Source: Flavobacteriales bacterium (GTDB lineage Bacteria > Bacteroidota > Bacteroidia > Flavobacteriales_F > PHOS-HE28). Taken from it: DNA of 64,000 nucleotides. This document shows, one piece after another, positions 45,512-53,579 of this stretch. The number at the start of each line of letters is the position of its first letter. Within the stretch, counting starts at the first letter, position 1. The notes below the pieces were generated by a model. That model was given only the letters and a program-made list of their open reading frames with translations, ran no database searches and was not told the DNA's origin. The translations under genes were made by a program, and so were the position numbers. The stretch is from positions 706,640 through 770,639 of the forward strand of contig CP129489.1 in assembly GCA_030584065.1 (NCBI GenBank), given 5' to 3'.

Positions 45512-46359
45512 TCGGACGGGTATGCCGGACTTGGCGCGGGTGGGGAGCCGCCGGTCTGCTGGCAGTGGCTGTCGCAGGCTGCGCTGACGCCTCGGATGAG
45601 GAGGACCCGGTGGTGGCGCGGGCCTATGACCGCTACCTGCGGTGGAGCGACGTGCGCCAGCTGGTGCCGGTGGGTGCGAGCCCTGCGGATAGCAGCGCCA
45701 TGGTGCAGGCCTACGTGGCCAATTGGGTCCGCCAGCAGGTGGAGCTCAGGCACGCCGAGCTGAACCTGGCCGAGGCGCGCAAGCAGTTCGAGGCCGAGCT
45801 GCGCGACTACCGGAACTCACTGCTGCTGCATGCCTACGAGGAGGAGCTGGTCCGGCAGCGTCTGGACACGGCCATCGGTCCGGAGGAGGTGGAGGGCTTC
45901 TACGAGCGGAACACCGAGCGCTTCGACCTGCAGGACGATATCCTGCGCGTGCGGTGGTTCAAGGTCCCCGATGACGACAAGCGTGCGCTGAAGCGGATGG
46001 AGGAGCGATTCCGGAGCGGCGACCCCGCACAGATGCGGGAGGTGGAGCTGCAACTGGCCAGCCGCGGCATCACCATCCAGGACCGCAGCGCGGCATGGAC
46101 CACCCTTGCCGAGCTGCGCAATGAGGTGCCGCTGGAGGCTGCAGCAGGGACGGGCCGCTCGGTGATCCGCTCGGATTCGGCGGCTTGGTTCCTCGATATC
46201 GTCGAACTTCGTCCCCGCCTTTCACCTGCCCCCATTGAACTGGTGCGGCAGGAGATCCGGTCCATACTGCTGAATGAGCGGAAGCTCCGGCTCATCGAGC
46301 GGATGCGTGATGACCTATACCGTGAAGCCCTTGCAGCCAACGAGATCGAGACGCATTGA
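45508..46359 (+). CDS. SurA-like lipoprotein lacking a parvulin domain
   Basis: 283 residues from a GTG that overlaps the previous stop (GTGA). A lipobox AVAGC places the lipidated cysteine at residue 25. The rest is alpha-helical and charged (YLRWSDVRQLVP, VANWVRQQVELRHAEL, RLDTAIGPEEVEGFYERN), resembling the chaperone part of SurA/PpiD proteins; no parvulin motif was found. It probably works with its neighbours in moving or folding outer-membrane proteins; this is inferred from context. The 3' end overlaps the surA-like gene by 50 bases. Confidence 0.8.
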   Translation: MIGRVCRTWRGWGAAGLLAVAVAGCADASDEEDPVVARAYDRYLRWSDVRQLVPVGASPADSSAMVQAYVANWVRQQVELRHAELNLAEARKQFEAELRDYRNSLLLHAYEEELVRQRLDTAIGPEEVEGFYERNTERFDLQDDILRVRWFKVPDDDKRALKRMEERFRSGDPAQMREVELQLASRGITIQDRSAAWTTLAELRNEVPLEAAAGTGRSVIRSDSAAWFLDIVELRPRLSPAPIELVRQEIRSILLNERKLRLIERMRDDLYREALAANEIETH

Positions 46360-47704
46360 GGCCTGGGCGCTCGCCCTGCTGCTACCGGCGCTCCACGTAT
46401 GCGGGCAGCCCAAGCCGTTGCTTATCGACAAGGTGGCGGCTGTGGTCGGCCGGGAGCCCGTGCTGTTCTCCGAAGTGGTGACGAAGGCCGAGCAGGCGCG
46501 CCAATCCGGTGCGGCAGGCCCGGGCGTCGAATGCGAGTCACTGGAGGACCTGCTCTACGAGCGGCTGCTGGTGGAGCAGGGAAAGCTGGACAGCGTGCAG
46601 GTGGACGAGGGCCAGGTGAATGCGGAGCTCGATCGCCGTATCCGCTATTTCGCCCAGCAATTGGGCGGCGAGCGCAAGCTGGAGGAGTTCTATGGCAAGA
46701 GCGTCGCTGAGATCAAATCGGACTTCAAGCAGCAGGTGCATGATCAGCTGCTCACTCAGCAGATGCACCAGCGCATCACCGCGGATATGACCTTGACACC
46801 GAAGGAGGTGCGCCGCTTCTACGAGCGCATCCCAGAGGACAGTGTCCCGCTCATCGGCGCGGAGGTGGAGTACGCGCTCATCCTGCGGATCCCGAAGCCC
46901 ACGGAGGAAGAGGACCGCCGCGTGAGGCGGAAGATGGAGGAGTTCCGCGAGGCCGTGGCGAAGGGAGAGAAGGACTTCTGCACCGTGGCCATCCTCTACT
47001 CCGAGGACCCCGGCTCCGCCAAGGATTGCGGGGAGTTGGGCCTCGTACCGCCGGGCGTGATGGTACCCGAATTCGATGCGGTGGCCATGAGCCTCAAGGA
47101 AGGGGAGGTGTCGCAGGTGTTCAAGACACAGTTCGGGTGGCACTTCATGCAGATGATTGAGCGGCGCGGAGAGCAATACAATGCCCGCCATGTGCTCATG
47201 CGCCCGCAGGTGTCCCCGTCCGACCTGCTGCGTCAGCGCGACTTCCTCGACAGCCTGCGCACCGCCATCCGGGACGGCCGCACCACATTCGGCCAGGCGG
47301 CACTCGAGCATAGCGATGATGAGGAGAGCCGAAGCACCAACGGCATTATGGTGGAACCCAACTCGAACGGTGTGCGCTGGGACCTGAAGGAGCTCGACCA
47401 GCAGACCTTCTTCGTCCTCGATAGGCTGAAGCCCGGCGAGGTGAGCGAGCCGCAGGTACTCGTCATGCCCGATGCCACCAAGGCCTACCGGCTCCTCCAG
47501 CTCATCGCACGCACCGACCCGCACCGTGCCAATCTGCGGGATGACTATCGGCTCATCCAGCAGGCTGCCGAGGGCAAGAAGCGCTCCGAGGCCGTTGACC
47601 GATGGGTGAATGAGCACATCGCCACCACCTACGTCCGCATCGACCCGGCCTATGCCGAATGTCCCTTCACCCACCCTTGGAACAAGGCCGCCAAGGGCCA
47701 ATGA
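46310..47704 (+). CDS. surA: SurA-type peptidylprolyl isomerase
   Basis: 464 residues from ATG 46310, with a signal peptide after a basic start (RSRRIEAWALALLLPALHVCGQ). The SurA N-terminal chaperone domain (about 38-180) has DKVAAVVGREPVLFSEV and the FYGKSVAEIKSDFKQQV segment. A first parvulin domain (about 185-300) has CGELGLVPPGVMVPEFD and TQFGWHFMQMIERRG; a second, more degenerate one follows (NARHVLM, SEPQVLVMPDATKAYRLL). Periplasmic chaperone for outer-membrane proteins. It begins inside the lipoprotein gene and is followed by moxR after nine bases. Confidence 0.9.
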   Translation: MTYTVKPLQPTRSRRIEAWALALLLPALHVCGQPKPLLIDKVAAVVGREPVLFSEVVTKAEQARQSGAAGPGVECESLEDLLYERLLVEQGKLDSVQVDEGQVNAELDRRIRYFAQQLGGERKLEEFYGKSVAEIKSDFKQQVHDQLLTQQMHQRITADMTLTPKEVRRFYERIPEDSVPLIGAEVEYALILRIPKPTEEEDRRVRRKMEEFREAVAKGEKDFCTVAILYSEDPGSAKDCGELGLVPPGVMVPEFDAVAMSLKEGEVSQVFKTQFGWHFMQMIERRGEQYNARHVLMRPQVSPSDLLRQRDFLDSLRTAIRDGRTTFGQAALEHSDDEESRSTNGIMVEPNSNGVRWDLKELDQQTFFVLDRLKPGEVSEPQVLVMPDATKAYRLLQLIARTDPHRANLRDDYRLIQQAAEGKKRSEAVDRWVNEHIATTYVRIDPAYAECPFTHPWNKAAKGQ

Positions 47705-47713
47705 ACACCGTAC

Positions 47714-48673
47714 ATGGCGACCAGTGACGTGCAATCCGTAGAACGTTTCGGCGAGCGGTACAGACTGCTGAAGAGCGAGGTGAACAAGGTCATCATCGGC
47801 CAGGACGCGGTGGTGGACCATGTCCTGCTCGGCATTTTCGGCCGCGGGCATTGCCTGCTGGTTGGGGTGCCCGGACTGGCCAAGACACTCCTGGTGAACA
47901 CCGTGGCGCGCGCGCTTGGCCTGTCGTTCAACCGCATCCAGTTCACGCCAGACCTCATGCCCAGTGACATCATTGGGTCCGAGATCCTCGGGGAGGACCG
48001 CCATTTCAGATTCATCAAGGGCCCCCTTTTCGCCAACCTGGTCCTCGCTGACGAGATCAACCGGACGCCGCCCAAGACCCAGGCCGCGCTCCTCGAGGCG
48101 ATGCAGGAGCGCGCGGTCACCGCAGCCGGCCAGACGCACCGCCTGCCGGAACCCTTCTTCGTCCTGGCCACCCAGAATCCCATTGAGCAGGAGGGGACTT
48201 ACCCCTTGCCCGAGGCGCAGCTGGACCGTTTCATGTTCGATATCCGGGTCGACTACCCGACGTTCGCTGAAGAGCTGGCTGTCGTCCGGGCAACGACGGG
48301 CGACGTGCAGCCCGCCATCCAGCCCGTACTCACCGCAGAGGAGATCGTGCACTTCCAAGGCCTCGTGCGCCGTGTGCCGGTGACGGACAATGTGCTCGAG
48401 TACGCGGTGCGGCTGGCTACGCGCACCCGGCCGGGCCTGCCCCAGGCTCCGGCCATCATCAACGACCATGTGGCGTGGGGCGCGGGCCCCCGGGCTTCGC
48501 AATACCTGGTGATCGCCGCCAAGGCCCATGCGCTCGCCCATGGGCGCTTCTCCCCGGATATCGCCGATGTGCAGGCCATCGCGCTGCCCATCCTGCGCCA
48601 CCGCATCGTGCGGAACTACAAGGCCGAGGCCGAAGGCGTAACGGTGGACCGCATCGTGGAGGCCATCCTGTAG
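47714..48673 (+). CDS. MoxR-family AAA ATPase
   Basis: 319 residues. Walker A GVPGLAKT at 51-58, Walker B LVLADEINR, and the family signature ATQNPIEQEGTYPLPEAQLDRF; the C-terminal lid domain contains RASQYLVIAAKAHAL. MoxR proteins act as chaperone-like ATPases, usually beside VWA-domain genes that are absent here. Instead it is the last gene after the SurA group, nine bases after surA, suggesting an envelope-assembly role. Followed by a new promoter. Confidence 0.94.
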   Translation: MATSDVQSVERFGERYRLLKSEVNKVIIGQDAVVDHVLLGIFGRGHCLLVGVPGLAKTLLVNTVARALGLSFNRIQFTPDLMPSDIIGSEILGEDRHFRFIKGPLFANLVLADEINRTPPKTQAALLEAMQERAVTAAGQTHRLPEPFFVLATQNPIEQEGTYPLPEAQLDRFMFDIRVDYPTFAEELAVVRATTGDVQPAIQPVLTAEEIVHFQGLVRRVPVTDNVLEYAVRLATRTRPGLPQAPAIINDHVAWGAGPRASQYLVIAAKAHALAHGRFSPDIADVQAIALPILRHRIVRNYKAEAEGVTVDRIVEAIL

Positions 48674-48731
48674 CGTGCCCGCTGGCCATCCGGTATGAAC
48701 ATCCGCATGCACGGATCCTGACGGGACTCCC

Positions 48732-48759
48732 TTGGGTGGCCCGCTTCATCGTAGTTTTG
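48732..48759 (+). promoter_or_regulatory. Consensus promoter (TTG - 17 bases - TAGTTTTG)
   Basis: TTG at 48732-48734 and a perfect -7 box at 48752-48759, 17 bases before the ATG at 48777. Best promoter in the window; it drives the two small surface-protein genes. Confidence 0.75.
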
Positions 48760-48776
48760 GAATCTAAGCTTGCCGC

Positions 48777-49592
48777 ATGCGCGCAGATTCCTATCCGCTG
48801 CTCCTGTCCCTCGCCCTGCTTTGCCCGGCCATCCCTTCCATGGCCCAGCTGCCTGTGGTGGATATCCGCTTCGAGCATGACCAGGGGAATGACCAGATCC
48901 TGATCAGCCTGCGCGGCAATGACCACGATTTCGGCGGGGTGATCAGCAACCTGGTCTTCACCGTCCGCTGGCCCGAAAGCTCCCCGGCCACGCTCGGGTT
49001 CGGTACCAGCGCATGGTGCCCGCCGCCATCCGTGGCCTTCTCGCCGGTGCCATCGGCAGCCGTCAGCCCGGGCAATGGCTTCAAATACCGAACGTGGAAT
49101 CACGTCGGGCTCTCGCTCATCTCGGACATCATTGATGATGGGGGCTGCGGCCAGACCTTGCTGGCGGATACCTGGACCCCTGTTTTCACCATCCCCGTGA
49201 ACAACGATCCGGGAGGCACGGTCTTCGAATTGGCGGATGATCAGTTCGTGCTGGATGATAACCGGTCCTTCTTCGTATCACTCGGCGGGCAGGCCAGCAC
49301 GGGAGGCATATTTTCCATTTCTACAGGTGTCGAGGGCGCGGGTGGTGCCCAGTTGGGCCCTCGGCTCATGCCCAATCCGGCCAGTACGGAGGTTACCGTA
49401 CTTCTTGATGCGCCCGCCACGGGTGCATGGGCTGCGGAGGTGCTGGATGCAGCAGGCCGCATCGTGCTGGCTGAGCAGGGGACAGGCGCCGCTATGCGGA
49501 TGCGGGTGGCCGCGTTGCCGGCTGGCGCTTATCGGGTGAGGGTGGTATCGGAGAATGGCACGGCGATCCTTCCCCTCATCGTGGAGCGCTGA
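48777..49592 (+). CDS. Secreted T9SS cargo sharing a domain with the giant repeat protein
   Basis: 271 residues; signal peptide about 1-22 (ending SMAQ). Residues 25-185 form a beta domain (VVDIRFEHDQGNDQ, LVFTVRWPESSPATL, SAWCPPP, GNGFKYRTW, DDGGCG, NRSFFVSLGG) that matches the N-terminal domain of the 1959-residue protein at 53580 position by position. A T9SS type A domain ends the chain (LMPNPASTEVTVLL, AEVLDAAGRIVLAE, LPAGAYRVRVV). Two bases separate it from the next gene. Confidence 0.86.
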   Translation: MRADSYPLLLSLALLCPAIPSMAQLPVVDIRFEHDQGNDQILISLRGNDHDFGGVISNLVFTVRWPESSPATLGFGTSAWCPPPSVAFSPVPSAAVSPGNGFKYRTWNHVGLSLISDIIDDGGCGQTLLADTWTPVFTIPVNNDPGGTVFELADDQFVLDDNRSFFVSLGGQASTGGIFSISTGVEGAGGAQLGPRLMPNPASTEVTVLLDAPATGAWAAEVLDAAGRIVLAEQGTGAAMRMRVAALPAGAYRVRVVSENGTAILPLIVER

Positions 49593-49594
49593 CC

Positions 49595-50857
49595 ATGATT
49601 CGGATGAAGGCATTCCTTCCCCTGATGATGGCCATCCAAGTGGGCGGCGGGCTGCATGCGCAGTCATGGATCACCTATAACATGGCCAATGCCGGTTTCC
49701 CAAGCAATACCGTCGTCGATATCGCATTGGAGGCGGATGGCGATGCCTGGGTGGCCACCGACTGGGGGCTTTGCCGGCTCCAGGCCGGCGAATGGACCAC
49801 CTTTCAGGTGTCCAACTCAGGCCTCCCGGACAACTACCTGCGCTGCCTGGCGTTGGATCACCAAGGTCGATTATGGGTGGGCACCTCGGTCGGTGGTGCG
49901 GCGGTGTTCGATGGGCAGGATTGGGAGGTGTATGACACCGGGAACTCTCCGCTGCCTGACGACCAGGTGAACCGAATCCATGTCGATCATCAAGGATCGG
50001 TCTGGTTGGGTACCGTGGGCGGACTGGCATGCTTCACGGGGAGCGAATGGCGCATCTACGACTCAAGCCCGGACAGCCACAACGGACGGATCCTCAATGG
50101 AGACCACATCCTTTCCATCGACACGCGGTCTGATGGGCTGGTGGCACTGGGCACCCTCAACGGAGGCTTCCACTTCCTTACGGACACCTCGGTTCAGTTC
50201 TTCACCACGTTCAACTTCGGATTCTTCGACAACACCCAGAACGCGGTGCTCTTGGACACCGTTGCCAATGAGCGCTGGGTGGCCTGCCCGGCCGGGGGAC
50301 TGGTGCGCCAGATCGGGGATTGGTACGGGGGGAGCTGGTTCCAGTACACCGTCTTCAATTCGGACCTGCCCTCCAATGCACTGACGGATATCGCACGGGA
50401 CGCGTCCGGGAGGCTGTGGCTCGGGACCCAGACGGCTGGTCTGGTGCGTAGGGACCCCAACGGCAGCTACACGGTCTACGATGAGAGCGGATCAGGCTTG
50501 CCGGCCAATGAGGTGAATGCGGTGACGGTGGCACCGGATGGTGCGGTGTGGGTCGGTCTCTTCGACGGCGGAGCGGCGCGGCTCGATCTCACCTCCTCGG
50601 TGGCACAGGCCACAGCCCCGCAATCCTTGCGCATTCTCCCCACCATCAACAACGGGTCGTTCAGGGTGGCTGGCCTTCCCGTTGGCCAAGCGCTGCCTTG
50701 GCGCATCATCGATGCAGCGGGGAGGACCGTGGCCAGCGGGGCCATTACCAGCGGTTCGGAAGCGCCTGAGATCATCACCAGCCTAGGCGCAGGAACCTAC
50801 GTCATGCTGGTCCATGGCCTTGGGAACGCAATGATCGGCCGGTTTGTGGTCCATTGA
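49595..50857 (+). CDS. Secreted beta-propeller T9SS cargo
   Basis: 420 residues. Signal peptide about 1-22. Repeats of the two-component-regulator-propeller type (GDAWVATDWGLCRLQAGEW, GRLWVGTSVGGAAVFDGQDW, GSVWLGTVGGLACFTGSEW, GRLWLGTQTAGLVRRDPNG, GAVWVGLFDGGAARLD), enough for one seven-bladed propeller. The C-terminus is a T9SS type A domain (ILPTINNGSFRV, WRIIDAAGRTVASG, LGAGTYVMLV). No kinase or DNA-binding domain, so it is a surface protein and not a hybrid sensor. Co-transcribed with the preceding cargo gene. Confidence 0.88.
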   Translation: MIRMKAFLPLMMAIQVGGGLHAQSWITYNMANAGFPSNTVVDIALEADGDAWVATDWGLCRLQAGEWTTFQVSNSGLPDNYLRCLALDHQGRLWVGTSVGGAAVFDGQDWEVYDTGNSPLPDDQVNRIHVDHQGSVWLGTVGGLACFTGSEWRIYDSSPDSHNGRILNGDHILSIDTRSDGLVALGTLNGGFHFLTDTSVQFFTTFNFGFFDNTQNAVLLDTVANERWVACPAGGLVRQIGDWYGGSWFQYTVFNSDLPSNALTDIARDASGRLWLGTQTAGLVRRDPNGSYTVYDESGSGLPANEVNAVTVAPDGAVWVGLFDGGAARLDLTSSVAQATAPQSLRILPTINNGSFRVAGLPVGQALPWRIIDAAGRTVASGAITSGSEAPEIITSLGAGTYVMLVHGLGNAMIGRFVVH

Positions 50858-50883
50858 CGTTCACGGGCCGTTGGGGTATATTG
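50854..50883 (+). promoter_or_regulatory. Promoter of the lysyl-oxidase-like gene (TTG - 20 bases - TATATTG)
   Basis: TTG at 50854-50856 and TATATTG at 50877-50883 (one T short of TAnnTTTG), 36 bases before the ATG at 50920. The TTG overlaps the 3' end of the preceding gene. Confidence 0.55.
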
Positions 50884-50919
50884 CGCTTCACACGTCCCCA
50901 ACCAATCGAACGCGTTCAG

Positions 50920-53502
50920 ATGAAGGTCTATACCCCAGTGCTCGGCTGGGCGCTGCTCCTTTCGGCCTTTGCGCCCACCAGGTCAGCGGCCCAATGCACC
51001 ACCACCAACGCGACCACCTGCCAGTGCAAGACTGCTGGCCAGACGAATTGCGAGCTGCTGCCTGACATCCAGATCAGCTGGTATGCGCTGGCCACATACG
51101 CAGGAGGCCCGAGCCAGTATGCGCAGAACGCCAGCAGCAATGCCGGTAGGCTTCGGGTAAGCGGTAGTACGCCGAACCAGGGCTTCGGCCCGCTCGAAGT
51201 GCGCGGCGTGAACAGCGCCGGCCAGCGGACCTTCATCTGCGGCAGCGACACCATCACGGTGAACAACCTGCCGAACGACAACAATGGGTTCACCTGCCCC
51301 AATGGATACGAGGCCCGTCAGCGGCTCTATCAGCGCGTGTACAGGAAGACGGGCAACACGATGACCTATACCGAGGAGCTTCGTGGGACCATGACCTATC
51401 ACCCCACGCACAATCACTACCACGTGGACGATTGGACCACGATGACCCTGCGCATACAGCAGGCTGGGGTGTCTGATCCCCGGCAATGGCCGGTCGTGGC
51501 CACGGGAGCCAAGCTGGGCTTCTGCCTGATGGACTTGAGCACCTGCAGCAGCAGAAACGGGGATTGCCGCACGAGCCAGGTCTATAATCAGGGCACGCCG
51601 CTCACCAATTCCAGCTTCCCCAACTACGGACTGGGGCTTAGCTACACCTGCTCGGAGAACTATCAGGGCATCAGTTCCGGGAAGACGGATATCTACGATG
51701 AGAGCTTGGACGGCATGTGGATCAATCTGCTTCCCGGGGATCCCGGCCAAGCCGTGCTCTGCAACGGGAACTATTGGATCGTGGCCGAGGTGGATCCGAG
51801 GAATGCTTGGCGCGAGGAGAACGAGGACAACAACTTCACCGCGATTCCCGTGTCCATCACCACACAGAAAGCAGCCAACAGCGGCGGCACAGGCAGCGTG
51901 CTCGCCGATAAGCGCGCGCTGCTGGCTCCGGGCGAGAGCATCACGCTCACCGCCACACCGGGCTACAGCTACCTGTGGAACACGGGAGCAACGACCCGGT
52001 CGATCACGACCTCCACGCCGGGGACCTATTCCTGCACGGTGACGGCCCCGTGCGGCTCCATTTCCACACCGAGCATCACCGTGAGCGTGCTGCCCGCCCC
52101 GGCACCGCCGGTGGGCACGGACGCCACGGTGCTTGGGCCTTCGGCGGCGGTGCTGGGCGCCACCGGCACCAATGTGCGCTGGTATGATGCACCCGCCGGA
52201 GGGAACCTGGTGGGCACCGGCAATAGCTTCACCACGCCGGTTCTCGGTTCTACCGCGTCGTATTGGGCTTCCGCAGCCGCTGTATCCCCCGGCGTCACCG
52301 TCAATGCGGGAAAAGCGGACAACTCCGGCGGCGGTGGCTATTTCAACGGGAAGCACTGGCTCTACTTCGATGCCTTTGAGCCGTTCAAGCTCCGGTCCTT
52401 CAAGGTCTACGCCAACTCCTTCGGAAAGCGCCAGTTCGTGCTCCGCGACCAGCTCGGCAACCTCATCGCGGAGAAGTTCGTGGAACTCCCCAGCGGCATG
52501 AGTGTGGTTACGGTGGATTGGGACGTTCCTGCGGGCACCCAGCATGCCATCACCGCATTCGATGACAACAGCGATGTTTTCCAGGACCTGTACAGGAACA
52601 ATGCCGGCGTTGCTTATCCCTACGCGATCGGCACCGTCGGCAGCATCACCGGCTCTTCGGGAGGTCCGGGCGTCTATTATTTCCTCTACGATTGGCAGGT
52701 GACCACGAATGAGGTGGTGGCGGAGAGCGCGCGCACCATGGTCACCGCCAACGTCACCGAGGGCGTGCTGCTGGATGCCAAGGCGATCCTAGACGGTCCC
52801 TTCGATGGCCTCTCCGGCCTGATGGGCGACGGACTCCGCGCCTCCGGTTTGATTCCGGGTACCGAGCCATACACAGGCATGGGTTTCGCACAAGCAGCGA
52901 GCGGGGGAGGGGAGACGGTGTCTCCGACCGTCCTTCAGCAGACCGGTGCGTCCGCCATCGTGGACTGGGTGCTGCTGGAATTGCGCAGCGCCGCGAACCC
53001 GGCCCAGCTGCTGGCCACCCGGGCCGCTCTGCTCACGCGCTCGGGCAATGTCGTCTCGGGCTCCGGTGGACCGGTGCGCTTCGCGGTGGCGGATGGGAAC
53101 TATTACGTGGCCATCCGTCATCGGAACCACTTCTCAGCGATGACCGCGGCACCGGTAGCCCTGCATGCGGCATCAGCCGCCACCATCGATTTCCGCAGCG
53201 CGGCGATGTCCACTTGGGGTACGGAGGCGCGTCGGGCGAACGGAGGCGTCATGACCCTCTGGTCGGGGAACGTGGAGCGCAACACCGACCTCAAGTACGT
53301 GGGAGAGCTGAATGATCGCGACCCCATCCTTACCGCCATCGGTGGTGCCGTCCCCACCAACACCGTCACCGGCTACCGCAGGGAGGACATCAACCTCGAC
53401 GGTGTGGTCAAGTATGTGGGTGAAGCCAATGACCGTGACCCGATCCTGCAGAACCTCGGCGGCTCCATCCCCACGAACGTGCGCCTCGAGCAGCTGCCCT
53501 GA
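50920..53502 (+). CDS. Secreted lysyl-oxidase-like protein with duplicated dockerin-like C-terminus
   Basis: 860 residues, signal peptide about 1-25. The lysyl-oxidase domain (about 80-310) keeps the copper motif HPTHNHYH (H164, H166, H168), then GAKLGFCLMD with K198 aligned to the LTQ lysine, and KTDIYDE with Y259 aligned to the LTQ tyrosine, plus QGISSG and NEDNNF. An Ig-like module follows (ITLTATPGYSYLWNTGA). The C-terminus carries two copies of a calcium-loop-like unit (KYVGELNDRDPIL and DINLDGVVKYVGEANDRDPIL) in place of a T9SS domain. It could oxidise lysines to cross-link surface proteins. ATG 50920 chosen because the upstream TTG is in the promoter. Confidence 0.82.
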   Translation: MKVYTPVLGWALLLSAFAPTRSAAQCTTTNATTCQCKTAGQTNCELLPDIQISWYALATYAGGPSQYAQNASSNAGRLRVSGSTPNQGFGPLEVRGVNSAGQRTFICGSDTITVNNLPNDNNGFTCPNGYEARQRLYQRVYRKTGNTMTYTEELRGTMTYHPTHNHYHVDDWTTMTLRIQQAGVSDPRQWPVVATGAKLGFCLMDLSTCSSRNGDCRTSQVYNQGTPLTNSSFPNYGLGLSYTCSENYQGISSGKTDIYDESLDGMWINLLPGDPGQAVLCNGNYWIVAEVDPRNAWREENEDNNFTAIPVSITTQKAANSGGTGSVLADKRALLAPGESITLTATPGYSYLWNTGATTRSITTSTPGTYSCTVTAPCGSISTPSITVSVLPAPAPPVGTDATVLGPSAAVLGATGTNVRWYDAPAGGNLVGTGNSFTTPVLGSTASYWASAAAVSPGVTVNAGKADNSGGGGYFNGKHWLYFDAFEPFKLRSFKVYANSFGKRQFVLRDQLGNLIAEKFVELPSGMSVVTVDWDVPAGTQHAITAFDDNSDVFQDLYRNNAGVAYPYAIGTVGSITGSSGGPGVYYFLYDWQVTTNEVVAESARTMVTANVTEGVLLDAKAILDGPFDGLSGLMGDGLRASGLIPGTEPYTGMGFAQAASGGGETVSPTVLQQTGASAIVDWVLLELRSAANPAQLLATRAALLTRSGNVVSGSGGPVRFAVADGNYYVAIRHRNHFSAMTAAPVALHAASAATIDFRSAAMSTWGTEARRANGGVMTLWSGNVERNTDLKYVGELNDRDPILTAIGGAVPTNTVTGYRREDINLDGVVKYVGEANDRDPILQNLGGSIPTNVRLEQLP

Positions 53503-53520
53503 GCACATACTCTAGTGCGC

Positions 53521-53550
53521 TTGCCGGTGCCGAATACTCTCTTACTTTTC
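53521..53550 (+). promoter_or_regulatory. Promoter of the giant repeat protein (TTG - 19 bases - TACTTTTC)
   Basis: TTG at 53521-53523 and TACTTTTC at 53543-53550 (one mismatch), 29 bases before the ATG at 53580. Confidence 0.6.
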
Positions 53551-53579
53551 CGCCCCCCAAACCACCAACCCCCTTGTTC

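Noticed and set aside
46538-48712. A 724-residue minus-strand open frame opposite surA and moxR
   Set aside because: Low-complexity H/R/G-rich sequence without motifs; the plus strand encodes well-conserved SurA and MoxR.
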